Source: Halomonas saccharevitans
GTDB taxonomy: Bacteria > Pseudomonadota > Gammaproteobacteria > Pseudomonadales > Halomonadaceae
NCBI RefSeq assembly: GCF_900116405.1
Contig: NZ_FPAQ01000021.1
Span: 1 to 64,000 of the forward strand
DNA: 64,000 nt
Direction: 5' to 3'
Below the pieces are notes generated by a model. The model ran no database searches and was not told the origin of the DNA. It saw only the letters and a program-made list of their open reading frames with translations. Every line of letters begins with the position of its first letter. Positions within the stretch are counted from its first letter, which is position 1. The position numbers were made by a program, and so were the translations under genes. Below are positions 1-8,969 of this stretch, in pieces.

Positions 1-232
1 CCATCGCCCGCTGCATGACCAAGGTGCGCAGCTGACTGGCCAACGAGTGGCGGATACGCAGCGGGTGGCGTCGATCGACCAGATTGTCTTCGAGCGCCTC
101 GATCACGCCACTGTTGTCGAGGGTTTCACGCAGCAGGAGAGCGCCGCTGTCGCTGGTGGTGCGGTGGCCGCTCAGCTCGACACGGACAGAGCCGTTGCAC
201 GAGGGCGACCAGGTCGTTAGGGTTTCACCCAT
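1..232 (-). CDS. IS1380-family transposase, N-terminal 77 residues (runs off window)
   Basis: Reading from the ATG at 232 leftwards gives an open frame to the edge of the window. It contains the N-terminal hallmark of IS1380-type DDE transposases: a segment reading SDSGALLLRETLD, followed by RRHPLRIRHSLASQLR. In this family the segment precedes the catalytic DDE domain, which would lie left of position 1. No frameshift is seen in the visible part, so the element could be intact. The assignment rests on recognising the motif, not on a search. Confidence 0.75.
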   Translation of the reverse strand, partial: MGETLTTWSPSCNGSVRVELSGHRTTSDSGALLLRETLDNSGVIEALEDNLVDRRHPLRIRHSLASQLRTLVMQRAM

Positions 233-301
233 GGCGAGTGGTCCTCTTGAATCGTGTTCTGGCAGGAACATCTTGATTCTACAAGAGAAAACCACTCGCC
301 A
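231..301. repeat. Long inverted repeat in the IS leader
   Basis: ATGGCGAGTGGT at 231-242 is repeated in inverted orientation as ACCACTCGCCAT at 290-301. Inner arms CTCTTG and CAAGAG add to the hairpin. One arm contains the transposase start codon, so the folded transcript would sequester translation initiation. Such structures protect insertion sequences from read-through activation; that role here is inference. Confidence 0.6.
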
Positions 302-310
302 TCTTCGTTT

Positions 311-997
311 TCAGGACGCCCTCATGAATAAGCCGGGGTCTACCCTAGAAAAATCAAGAGAGCCTTCTCCTTGAAATTTTTCATACTGCTCTGGAGCCAT
401 ATAAGGTCTACTACCATAAGGGCGACGAAGGACCAAATAGGCATTGGCAAGTTCAAAGTCGGCGACAAATGATCTCATTTTTATAGGATGGTCATCACCA
501 ACAGCGAAATGCTTCGATATATAGTCCAAAAAAATATTCTCAGGCTTGAGGTCTTGGTGGCATAACAGTCCTTTATTTGCACAATAATTCAAACCATGTA
601 TGATCTGAATAGAAATCGACAAGGCCTCAGACTCAGGAACAGGCCCCTCACATATGAAATCCCGCAATGTAATATCACGCTTCCTAGACAACAAAAAAGG
701 AACGCCTGAAATTACATCAACATCAAAAAATCTCTGTACGGTTGGGTGATGGCAAACCACATGAGCATTATTCACTTCATACAATGCTTGTGAAAACAAA
801 GCGTGTCTATCCGCCAAAGACATGGATTCTTCGATTTTAATACCTTTTGCAATCACATAGTTGACGTCGCCGCCCTTGAAGGTATAAATCATCGAATGAG
901 GTGTAGACATTTCACCAATCAAATCACCATTCTTACAAAGCCTGCCTTCAACAATGATTTTTTGAATATCTTCAGGAAGTTCCCACAGCATTTTCAT
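311..997 (-). pseudogene. Hanks-type Ser/Thr protein kinase, C-lobe lost to IS insertion
   Basis: The frame encodes a eukaryotic-like kinase N-lobe and the start of the C-lobe. The lysine-bearing strand reads YVIAKGIK, the catalytic loop HQDLKPENIFLD is intact, the metal-binding DFG is replaced by DFE (FVADFELAN), and the activation segment ends in GSRPYMAPEQY. The protein stops about 20 residues after the APE motif, where the conserved D-x-x-S-x-G helix should follow. The last residues are read from the adjacent IS end, so the kinase is truncated and probably dead. The start at 997 has a GAG Shine-Dalgarno core; an in-frame GTG at 1009 is the alternative. It lies about 130 bases downstream of drmC on the same strand and is much AT-richer than the DISARM genes, so it was probably acquired separately. 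Whether it ever took part in defence cannot be told. Confidence 0.7.
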
Positions 998-1128
998 AAA
1001 CAGTCTCACATAGACATAATGGATAAACTTTTACTTAGCCAGGAATCCAGACCACTCAGCATTCTCCCCAAGATATGTATCTTTATATTAAACATATGGC
1101 CATGTAAGCATTATTATCTCCTATCCAG

Positions 1129-1893
1129 TCATAATTCTGTGATCATGCCGGTACTCACCATTGACTGCAGGTAATCAGCCAGCTTTCTGGGATGCTCACC
1201 GCCTCTCAACAGCACGCCGGCCTCCATGTTTCTCTCCATGGCATAGCCGGTCAGATTGGCGCTGGTGATGAAGGCGAGGCGATCGTCGGCCACGGCGACC
1301 TTCGCATGGACACTGCCGCCAGTGAACTCTTCAGGCCTCATCTGCCAGGCGTAGAAGCGCGTTCTGGGAAGCACCCCCCTCATCAGAGAGACTGAGTCCA
1401 ATGAGAGGTTCCCGCCCTTGTCTTCGGACGACTCCAGCAGAATCTTGACGTCGACTCCGCGATCGGCAGCCTCATTGAGCGCCGTGACGATGCGATCAAC
1501 CTTGTAAGCGACGAAACTAGTAAGGAAGAGGCGCTTTCGGGCCCCTCGGATCACCTCCAACATGACCTGCTCGGTCTGCCGTGTGGCGGTACCAACTGGG
1601 GTTGGCCCCGTCCAAACCAGCTCGGGCCTCAGCTCCTGATAGTACTCGACGACACAGGATGCCCCTTCCAGCATTCCGGTAAGGCGAGTAGCAGAGATGT
1701 TTTGAGCCGCCGCCTCCCGCAGGAGCCGCCGAAGCAGCTCCTTCGAGTGGTGGTGCGTCACGCGACGCTCCAAAACGACCGCATCGATTTCACCGAGCTC
1801 GATCAATGCATCGACGACGCTGCGCAAGGCCCCCTTGGAAACGGCCGTGGCGAACTCGACCACACATCGTTGCAGCCCATTCATCCTTCCCAC
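1129..1893 (-). CDS. drmC: DISARM protein DrmC, phospholipase D-like
   Basis: The 254-residue protein has one HKD motif (HAKVAVADDRLAFITSANLTG, around residues 195-215), the signature of the phospholipase D/Nuc nuclease superfamily. In DISARM it is the PLD-domain component; published work on the Bacillus system found it dispensable for defence against the phages tested. The N-terminal 110 residues are an alpha-helical region without a motif I recognise. Its start overlaps the end of drmB by 13 bases, which implies translational coupling. It is the last DISARM gene, and about 130 bases separate it from the broken kinase gene. A single HKD motif implies that a dimer is needed for catalysis. Confidence 0.9.
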   Translation of the reverse strand: MGRMNGLQRCVVEFATAVSKGALRSVVDALIELGEIDAVVLERRVTHHHSKELLRRLLREAAAQNISATRLTGMLEGASCVVEYYQELRPELVWTGPTPVGTATRQTEQVMLEVIRGARKRLFLTSFVAYKVDRIVTALNEAADRGVDVKILLESSEDKGGNLSLDSVSLMRGVLPRTRFYAWQMRPEEFTGGSVHAKVAVADDRLAFITSANLTGYAMERNMEAGVLLRGGEHPRKLADYLQSMVSTGMITEL

Positions 1894-3722
1894 CTGAAGA
1901 AGGCGGCACCGCGTGTCTCCAGCGTGGGCATCAGCAGGGCACGATCCAGATACCTGTTGCCGGCTTCACAGGAGGTCTCGGCAACGAACGAGCACGCATG
2001 ACAGGATGCACCATGCAGCGACTGGTCCTTGGTGGGGTCGTGCTCCGCACACAGCGGATCGGAGGAACACACCTCGGCCCTGTCAAGTGCCTGGGTTAGC
2101 AACCTCTCCAGGTTCTCCGGTTTGCCGAGCTCGACGAGACCACCCAGGGTGCCGTCCGAATCCGCCGCCGCGGTGTAGATCAACACACCGGCCTGGTTCT
2201 GATCGCCCTCGACATCGGCATAGATGCGCTCCCGAATGCTTGCGGCATTGTAGCCACACTCCAGCGCCATCTCTCGAATGAGGGCATGGGCTAGAGTGTG
2301 GAGCATGGCATAACGAATTCCAGGATAGCCGACTTCTGGGTCCAGCTTCCGTTTCCTACGCCAGCCGCGGTGGGCCGATCGCAGCTTCCTGTCCAGCCCA
2401 TCAATGACCTCTCGACCGTGCCACTCTTCCAGGTGGTTCAGGTTGAACTCGATGAAGACACCTTCACCATGCACTTCCGTCGCCGGCACCCACTCAGGCG
2501 CTCGTGAGGTCAGCGGTGCACGCTTCACCGAGTCTTCGCCCGCCTCTTCTTCCGGGGACTCGATCCGTGTGAAGCCGATCAATGCGTTGACCTCCTTCAG
2601 ACGCTCAAGGAGGACCACTCGCTTGATCTCATCCCGGAACTGATTCGGGGCGGGGACGACCTTGCTCTTGAAGCTCGGGTAGTCGTTGGGTGGCTCATCG
2701 GCCGTGAGCACCTCCCATTCCGGTGTCTTGATGTCACGATCTTGGACCTCGCCCCCCCTGCTCTGGTGCGCCTGAATGGCAACCCATATCTCGCCGACCT
2801 CATACGTCTCGATGCCTGGCAGCTGGCCGGACTTCTTGAGGGTCTTGACGACCATCTTGACTTCCAGCTCCGACTCGACATCCTCGAAGAAGGTCCATCC
2901 ATCCTGAACCAGCTGGCTCAAGGGGGTCGACGACTTGGGCGGAATCGCTAGCACGGAGAGGGTCGCCGGAAACCAGCCATTGGTGGCCCCGAGCAGAACC
3001 GTGCGAGCCTCCTGATCACACTCCTCGAACCGCGTGAGATGCGGATGTCGGCCTCGACAGCCCGGCAAGTTCTCCTTGCTCGCCTTGCCGAACGCATGAG
3101 CCATGTTGCGAGCGGCTTTACACTCGTCACACTTCACCCACAGGTTCTCCGTCTGCAAGGAGGCCCCGTTCTCATAGAAACGCAGCGATCCCTTGCAGTC
3201 GCTCAGACCGCGGTGGACGAACCAGTGCCAAGGAAAGTCGTCCAAGTGTCCCGACTTGCAGGCGATCAGGAAACGCGCCGGGACGGCATCGGCATCGGAA
3301 GCTTTCTTCTTGTTGTCCGAGCCTTTGCACCCCTTGTGAACATAGCGCGCCTTCTCGATCCTGAATCGATCCTTCAGTTCGAACAAGCCCGCTTCGACGG
3401 GTGAGAGAAGCCCGCATTTCACACATCTGAGCCAGCGCGGAAACGGCTTCACCGGGACACCGATCAGCGCTTCGGCAGAGGTGTTGTCCTTCACCTCCCC
3501 CTCGTTGATCGGTGGCATGCGTAAGGACTCGACCTGAGGACCCAATACCCGTCTGACGTTTGCCAAGAGACGTGCCTCATGAACGGCTCGGCACCTGGGC
3601 TCGTCCCATTGCTCTGAGGACATCGTGACGACGGACATGTTGGGCAGATCAATCAAGGCCCCAGGGCCATACGACCACAGTAATTGACTGGGGCGGATCT
3701 CGCCGATTCGCGTCCTGCTCAT
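1881..3722 (-). CDS. drmB: DISARM protein DrmB, DUF1998 domain
   Basis: The 613-residue protein carries the DUF1998 region near residues 470-590 (beginning MLHTLAHALIREMALECGYN). It is rich in paired cysteines, both N-terminally (CVKCG, CKSGHLDDFPWHWFV, CDECK) and at the end (CSSDPLCAEHD, SCHACSFVAETSCEAGNRYLD), consistent with zinc-binding knuckles. DrmB forms a complex with the helicase DrmA, and published structural work shows DrmA-DrmB loading onto DNA with a 5' overhang. Its ATG overlaps the TGA of drmA in an ATGA junction, so the two subunits should be made in similar amounts. There is no sign of decay. Confidence 0.94.
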   Translation of the reverse strand: MSRTRIGEIRPSQLLWSYGPGALIDLPNMSVVTMSSEQWDEPRCRAVHEARLLANVRRVLGPQVESLRMPPINEGEVKDNTSAEALIGVPVKPFPRWLRCVKCGLLSPVEAGLFELKDRFRIEKARYVHKGCKGSDNKKKASDADAVPARFLIACKSGHLDDFPWHWFVHRGLSDCKGSLRFYENGASLQTENLWVKCDECKAARNMAHAFGKASKENLPGCRGRHPHLTRFEECDQEARTVLLGATNGWFPATLSVLAIPPKSSTPLSQLVQDGWTFFEDVESELEVKMVVKTLKKSGQLPGIETYEVGEIWVAIQAHQSRGGEVQDRDIKTPEWEVLTADEPPNDYPSFKSKVVPAPNQFRDEIKRVVLLERLKEVNALIGFTRIESPEEEAGEDSVKRAPLTSRAPEWVPATEVHGEGVFIEFNLNHLEEWHGREVIDGLDRKLRSAHRGWRRKRKLDPEVGYPGIRYAMLHTLAHALIREMALECGYNAASIRERIYADVEGDQNQAGVLIYTAAADSDGTLGGLVELGKPENLERLLTQALDRAEVCSSDPLCAEHDPTKDQSLHGASCHACSFVAETSCEAGNRYLDRALLMPTLETRGAAFFRWEG

Positions 3723-6700
3723 GACTCTTCTCCTTCTTCAGCGGATGCCGCAGGCCGCGCCTGCCAGTCTGGCGCATCACGCATCCAGGCGTCGTCCATG
3801 ACGATGCCCACCCCGGGCTCCACTTCGCGCATCGACATCGGTACCGTCCATTTCGACCATGGATCTACCCCGGGCTTCTTGAGCAACTCAACGGAGGTGT
3901 CCGATGACTGCCGCATTTTCTGATACACCAGCGTACGGCCGCCCAAGCTCGCTTCCTTGGCCCAATCATCGGCTCGCGACTTGAGCTGATCCACCGACCA
4001 CTGGCGCTTCTCCTTGGATTCGGTGACGTTCGCGGCTCTATCCACGATCCGGTCAGAGACGTCTCGCAGCTCGTCTCGATCCGGTCGGTCCAACTCGTCG
4101 GCGCCCTCGTTGGCTCCGAACGCGTCATATTCGTTACGAAGTAGGCTGACGAAGGTGCCGGTCAGGCCACGATCCATCGCTCGTGGCGAGAACGGAGTGA
4201 CCGACTGCGCCTCCACGTGCTGGTAGAAGGTGGCGTGATAATGCTCGTAGGTCTCGTAATGCGACAGATCACGGGGTTTCGACCAGGTGAGCACGCTGGC
4301 CACTAGACCTGGGAAGGCACGCCCCACCCGTGAGGTGGCCTGAATGTATTCGGCCGTTCCCTTGGGCTGGCCATTGACGACCATCAGCCCGAGTCGGTTG
4401 ACGTCGACCCCCACGGAGAGCATGTTCGTCGCCAGCACCACGTCGAGCGCGCGATGATCGCGCTCGCCATAGTCGACAACCCACTTGCCCGCCTGATCAT
4501 CGTAGCGCCCCTGGAAACCGATCTCCATCTGATCCAGATACTTGGGGATCTGGTCGTTGCGTACTCGTGAAGTGAGCTCCACCACATCGATCTTGCGACG
4601 CTGAGCCAACCCCGGACGTTCGACCAGACTCATGGCGACCCGATAACAGCGCGTGTTGACGTCGTCTTCCGCCAGGCGCTTCATGCCGCCAAGCTCGCGG
4701 AGTGAGTTGAAGTAGCCCACCAGCGTCATGTAGGGATCCGCGGCCTTGCCGAAATGATCGAACAGGGCCTGGGCCGCGGTCAGGAAGGCCGTGTAGGTAC
4801 GAATCAGGACTGCGGGGCGAGAACTGCCCGGCGCACAGATGCCCAGATAACGACGCCCGGAGATCTCTTTGGTCGGGCGCTGGACGGAGAAGTAGTTGTC
4901 ATCGACGTCCAACCCGGAAGGTGGGAAGACGGCGAGTCGCCGCATGAAGACGTTGCGTACCTGATCGGCGGCCTTCCGGACCGTCGCCGTGGAGGCGACG
5001 ACCTTGGGGCGAATCTTGGTCTCTCCATCACGCCAACTGCAGAGTTCGTCCACGGCCGTCTCGTAGAGACCGACCATGGTCCCCAGCGGCCCACTGATCA
5101 GATGGAATTCGTCTTGGATGATCAGATCGGGCGGCCGAATCGCGGGAACGGTTTTCACCTTGGAGGCGGGGTGCATGCCCTGCTTGCGATGGCTGTTTTT
5201 GCACGATTCCAGCCCGGGCCAGAGGAGGCCATGACGTTCACACTCCCGGTCGACCCTCCCGAAGAGGGTTCTGACCTCCGGTTTCCAAGCCATCTGCGCA
5301 AACTTGTCGACCGTCGCGATCATCATGCTGGGCGGACGATGGTAGATCTCTTCGTCGACCACTTTCACGGGCAGCCCAGGGTGAGAGAGACGTGACGACC
5401 GACCTTCGGAGAACTCGCAGTGACCGTAGGGATCGCTGCAGTAGAGGGTCGTGCGCAGCGCCGTCTTGTCGACCTTGATGTTTCGCCGGGGATTGATCTC
5501 CGAGCCACACCAGGGACAACCGGTGAGCTGTGCGGGTGATGCCAGGCTCGAAGTGTTGCGGTCGTCGTTGCGCGTCGCCTCTATGGCTTCGTGCGCCTTG
5601 GCTGTGGTACCCGGTGTCACCTTGTTGCCGACCCACAGGCCGATCGTGAAGGGCTCCTCCCCCCAGACGACTGGCTCACTGCGGCGCATTACCTCCATGG
5701 CGCAGATCAATGCAGTGGCACGCTGGAACTGCTGCAGCGTGAGCAGCCGCAGGGTGTAACGCATGATGACGGTGAGCCCTCGCGAACCATCCAACCCACC
5801 CTGCATCCCCATAAGCCGGCGTATCCCCATGGCGAAGGCGGCAACACCCAAATAGGCCTCGGTCTTGCCACCACCGGTGGGAAACCACAACAGGTCGGCA
5901 TGCGCCTCGACGGGATGGGTCCTGTCCTGGTGGTGTGGATTGGCGAGAGAGGGAATCGAGAGCAACAGGAAGGCGAGCTGGAAGGGACGCCAAGAACGGT
6001 TTTTCCGTTCATCAAGGGACTCAGGCGTCACATCGGCACCGCGCCGTTTCTGGAGTGAGTAGATGCTGCGGATCCGTTGATCCGCCATCGCCTGGTTGGC
6101 GAAGCGAAAGGCCTTTAGCGCCTTCGGATCATCCACAAGGGTCGACACTCCCTCGCGAAGCCGGGTGAGGATGGAACGGCAATCGCCGAGGATGCTCTTT
6201 GCAGCCTCCTCGTGCTCGGTGATCTCGTCTCCGATCCTGTTCTCCTGCTCCCCGATCCAGGCGGCATAGTCCTCGGTCAGGGAGGTCAAAGCCTCTCGCA
6301 GATCCTCGACCTCCATCGCCGCCAGCTCTTTCATGTCCAGCCAGCCACGCTTGATCATGTGCCGTTGGGCTGGACGATCCTCTGAAGACAAGCCTGGTGT
6401 CTCCGTGACGGGGATCTCATGGTAGGGCATCACCTGAGTGCGTACTTCAGTCGCCAATGTCGGCTTCGACTCGGGAACCGTGGCATGAACCGACACTCCG
6501 TGACCAACGGCGAACTCGAGCTTGCGCCGATAGACCAGGGCCAGCCGTTCGCGCTCTTCGTCATCGACGGCGTCACTGCCGGGGCGGCGATGGAAGATCG
6601 CCTTGTCGTCGGCCGATCCCACCGCCTCGACGCGAATCTCGGGCTGGAATACCCAGGCGGCATCCTTGTTCTGCTTGGGTTCCTCTTGACCGTTCACCAG

Positions 6701-7753
6701 GAAGAGCGTGACCAGCCGCTCCCCTTTGGCATTGGTTCGAATCGTCCCTTGGAGACGTATCAGCTCGTCGCTTGGACTGGGAGTCGCTGGAGCAATGGGG
6801 CCATCCTCGAGGGGCAGACGGAAGGAGCCGCCACAGGGCACCCGCTTCCACACCTTGATCTTGATCTGCTCTTCTTCCCCGGTCTCCTTGTTCTTCCTTG
6901 TGCGGGTGAAATCGTGTTCCTTCCCAGGGAGTTTCTCGTAGCGTCCCCAGGTGGCGGTCACCTCGACGCTGTCGACGTCCGGCGCCACGCAGAACGTCAT
7001 CCCGATGCTCGAGGGGACCAGCGACTGATTGTCGGTGTTGTCGATCTCGTCAAGGGCATCGTCGTCGGCATCGACTCGCCCGGTGACCTTGTTGAAGTCC
7101 TGTCCCGGCTGGTGGAGCGAGGCATCCTGAGGCTCGTCCGGCTCGTCATCCTCATCCATCCCCGCCGCCGGCTCGACCGTGGTGGTATCACCATCCACAG
7201 GCTTTCGAGGGGCGAGCTTGCCGACGAGGTAACGGTCCTGGACGCTCATGTCCTTGATCAGCTCATTCGGGCCGCCGGCGGGGCCGAGAAGGTCGTCGAC
7301 GACCGCCAACTGCAACAGCTCACGGATGTATGCATGGGCATGGGGTTTGTGCTCTGGATGCTCGGGATCGACGAGGGGCACTGCCGCCAGTGAGAACCCC
7401 AGCCCCTTCGAGACGGCCTCTGCGAACTTGGTCCATTCGAGGCGACCGATGCTGCCTGCACAAGGCGGCAGACCCAGGTTGGCGAGTGATACTGGCTGCT
7501 CGATGGGCTTCACGCGGTCCAGGTAGTACGTCGTGGCATCGGCCTGCCAGCGTGACTTGAGCACACGGCCGACACGTGCGACACGGCCGTCTCGATCGAC
7601 GATGAGCAGCCAATCGCCATCACGGACTCCCTTGAGGAGCTCCCCACTTGACGTGATTTGCAGCGTGAATGGTGACAGCCTCGGATCGGTGACAGCACCC
7701 TGGTCGACGGCCATCCATGCGTTGGGAGTTCGACCTTCCATCTTCTCAGCCAT
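3719..7753 (-). CDS. drmA: DISARM helicase DrmA
   Basis: This 1344-residue superfamily 2 helicase is the core DISARM motor. The Walker A motif (FPTGGGKTEAYLG) is near residue 622 and a DEFH Walker B motif (IIQDEFHLISGPLG) near 880. The STATVR motif III follows near 917, and the C-terminal motifs VLATNMLSVGVDV and QATSRVGRAFPG lie near 1110-1145. A cysteine cluster around residues 745-775 (CPWCGSEI, YCSDPYGHCEF) looks like a zinc knuckle inserted between Walker A and B. The N-terminal ~500 residues are family-specific and include an acidic stretch. The start has a GGGGAAAGG ribosome site. The gene is 10 bases downstream of the AspBHI-like endonuclease and overlaps drmB by four bases. All catalytic motifs are intact. 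Confidence 0.95.
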   Translation of the reverse strand: MAEKMEGRTPNAWMAVDQGAVTDPRLSPFTLQITSSGELLKGVRDGDWLLIVDRDGRVARVGRVLKSRWQADATTYYLDRVKPIEQPVSLANLGLPPCAGSIGRLEWTKFAEAVSKGLGFSLAAVPLVDPEHPEHKPHAHAYIRELLQLAVVDDLLGPAGGPNELIKDMSVQDRYLVGKLAPRKPVDGDTTTVEPAAGMDEDDEPDEPQDASLHQPGQDFNKVTGRVDADDDALDEIDNTDNQSLVPSSIGMTFCVAPDVDSVEVTATWGRYEKLPGKEHDFTRTRKNKETGEEEQIKIKVWKRVPCGGSFRLPLEDGPIAPATPSPSDELIRLQGTIRTNAKGERLVTLFLVNGQEEPKQNKDAAWVFQPEIRVEAVGSADDKAIFHRRPGSDAVDDEERERLALVYRRKLEFAVGHGVSVHATVPESKPTLATEVRTQVMPYHEIPVTETPGLSSEDRPAQRHMIKRGWLDMKELAAMEVEDLREALTSLTEDYAAWIGEQENRIGDEITEHEEAAKSILGDCRSILTRLREGVSTLVDDPKALKAFRFANQAMADQRIRSIYSLQKRRGADVTPESLDERKNRSWRPFQLAFLLLSIPSLANPHHQDRTHPVEAHADLLWFPTGGGKTEAYLGVAAFAMGIRRLMGMQGGLDGSRGLTVIMRYTLRLLTLQQFQRATALICAMEVMRRSEPVVWGEEPFTIGLWVGNKVTPGTTAKAHEAIEATRNDDRNTSSLASPAQLTGCPWCGSEINPRRNIKVDKTALRTTLYCSDPYGHCEFSEGRSSRLSHPGLPVKVVDEEIYHRPPSMMIATVDKFAQMAWKPEVRTLFGRVDRECERHGLLWPGLESCKNSHRKQGMHPASKVKTVPAIRPPDLIIQDEFHLISGPLGTMVGLYETAVDELCSWRDGETKIRPKVVASTATVRKAADQVRNVFMRRLAVFPPSGLDVDDNYFSVQRPTKEISGRRYLGICAPGSSRPAVLIRTYTAFLTAAQALFDHFGKAADPYMTLVGYFNSLRELGGMKRLAEDDVNTRCYRVAMSLVERPGLAQRRKIDVVELTSRVRNDQIPKYLDQMEIGFQGRYDDQAGKWVVDYGERDHRALDVVLATNMLSVGVDVNRLGLMVVNGQPKGTAEYIQATSRVGRAFPGLVASVLTWSKPRDLSHYETYEHYHATFYQHVEAQSVTPFSPRAMDRGLTGTFVSLLRNEYDAFGANEGADELDRPDRDELRDVSDRIVDRAANVTESKEKRQWSVDQLKSRADDWAKEASLGGRTLVYQKMRQSSDTSVELLKKPGVDPWSKWTVPMSMREVEPGVGIVMDDAWMRDAPDWQARPAASAEEGEES

Positions 7754-7763
7754 CCTTTCCCCC

Positions 7764-8969
7764 TCAGTTCCCGAATTCGTTGTTCAACAAAGACTCGACC
7801 CTGCTTCTCGAATTGTATCCGTTCTTAATCAGTATCTCGGCGATGTCCCGGCCGGATATGAAGATGATGGGATGCCTGTCCTCACGAACCTCCTCATAGG
7901 CCTGCTTCGACACCACCGACGTGGTAACCAGCACACCGAACTGCCTGTGGCGAATGCGCGAAATGAGACGAGCGACGTCTTTCACGCCCACCGTGACGGG
8001 TGAACCGCCGCCAACGACGGGGGGACGATAGCACTTCGCTTCCAATGAGAACTCCGCGTGTACCGGATCGGACATCAAGCCCAGCGAGTAACGGCCCACG
8101 GCATCACGCCCACCATCCATCACGCCACGGGTGATCTCGTCGATGACGACACGCGTGTCGGTCATCTGATAGATACGAGCGGCGAATGCCTCGAAGGCGT
8201 GCGGGATGGCTGTGAAGTGGCCCCAGACGGCTTGGAGGATGTCCGCCTTGAGCTTTGTGTCGACCGTCTGCTGGGCAACTGATCGGACCGTCGTCGTGGG
8301 CTCGGCGGAGAGGGGCAGATAGTGACCCTTCGTCAGCCACTCCCGCCACGCATGTGGTGCATGCTCCGTCAACGAGTCGCCGGTTGCGAGGTCGTCGAGC
8401 CAACGACGCTTCACCACCGGCACGTCGAGGATGGTGAAGTGGGCACGGTAGTTCTGGAACCGCTGCCCCTCGGCCGACTTCCAAACACCCAAGAGATCCT
8501 CGGTGGCGGACAAGCCAGGAAAGCCCGGCACGGCCAAGCCCCGGAACTGCACGGAACGGGCTCCCTGCTCGGTGGGGTGCTTGCGAAACACGAAGAACGG
8601 AGGCACGCCAACGCGTGGAGCCTGGTCGCCGTGTACGCGGTCGAAGGCATGCCTCAGCAGCGCATTTCCGCCCTTTCGGGTGTCGTGCAGCTCGTGCCCA
8701 GGCCGCTTGTTGTCACCGTAATAGGTGAAGAGGCCCGTGCTCGTGTCAAGGGTGTCGGGCCAGTCAGGATCATGTTCCGTGGTGTACAGAACGACCCAGT
8801 TCTTGGTTGAGCCGCGACCCGCCATCCGGAAACCACCCATGTTCCCCGTACTAGGGGGCAGCTTGTTGATCGGCTCGCCCGCAAGCTGGCCGTCGCGGGT
8901 ACTTTCGTACACGGCATCCACGATCAAGTCGCAACCCAACAGATCGCCATGGATAACTATTCGACTCAT
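7764..8969 (-). CDS. AspBHI-like modification-dependent restriction endonuclease inside the DISARM operon
   Basis: The 401-residue protein has two parts. The N-terminal half (about 1-195) matches what I know of the AspBHI N-terminal, SRA-like module: segments such as DLIVDAVYES, NMGGFRMAGRG, LYTTEHDPDWPD, FTYYGDNKRPGHELHD and FQNYRAHFTILDV are characteristic. The C-terminal part (about 260-400) is an Mrr-type catalytic domain with the PD-(D/E)xK residues D in DGGRDAVGRY and ExK in FSLEAKCY. AspBHI itself recognises 5-methylcytosine and cuts at a distance. Four-base ATGA coupling to drmMI and a 10-base gap to drmA place it firmly in the operon. It is not one of the five canonical DISARM genes. 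Target specificity cannot be read from the sequence. Confidence 0.82.
   Translation of the reverse strand: MSRIVIHGDLLGCDLIVDAVYESTRDGQLAGEPINKLPPSTGNMGGFRMAGRGSTKNWVVLYTTEHDPDWPDTLDTSTGLFTYYGDNKRPGHELHDTRKGGNALLRHAFDRVHGDQAPRVGVPPFFVFRKHPTEQGARSVQFRGLAVPGFPGLSATEDLLGVWKSAEGQRFQNYRAHFTILDVPVVKRRWLDDLATGDSLTEHAPHAWREWLTKGHYLPLSAEPTTTVRSVAQQTVDTKLKADILQAVWGHFTAIPHAFEAFAARIYQMTDTRVVIDEITRGVMDGGRDAVGRYSLGLMSDPVHAEFSLEAKCYRPPVVGGGSPVTVGVKDVARLISRIRHRQFGVLVTTSVVSKQAYEEVREDRHPIIFISGRDIAEILIKNGYNSRSRVESLLNNEFGN

Larger units (their letters stand above)
1..345 (-). mobile_element. IS1380-family insertion sequence, 5' end only
   Basis: The window opens inside an insertion sequence read on the minus strand. 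Its transposase start lies at 232, and about 110 bases of leader and terminal sequence follow on the right. The exact end is not certain. I place it near 333-345, because the kinase reading frame loses recognisable kinase sequence there. The rest of the element lies left of the window. Confidence 0.6.

Noticed and set aside
84..374. Plus-strand open frame at the left edge
   Set aside because: It is the complement of the IS1380 transposase start and leader and has no ribosome site or recognisable protein.
4754..7393. Long plus-strand frames opposite drmA
   Set aside because: They are antisense shadows of a GC-rich gene with complete helicase motifs on the minus strand.
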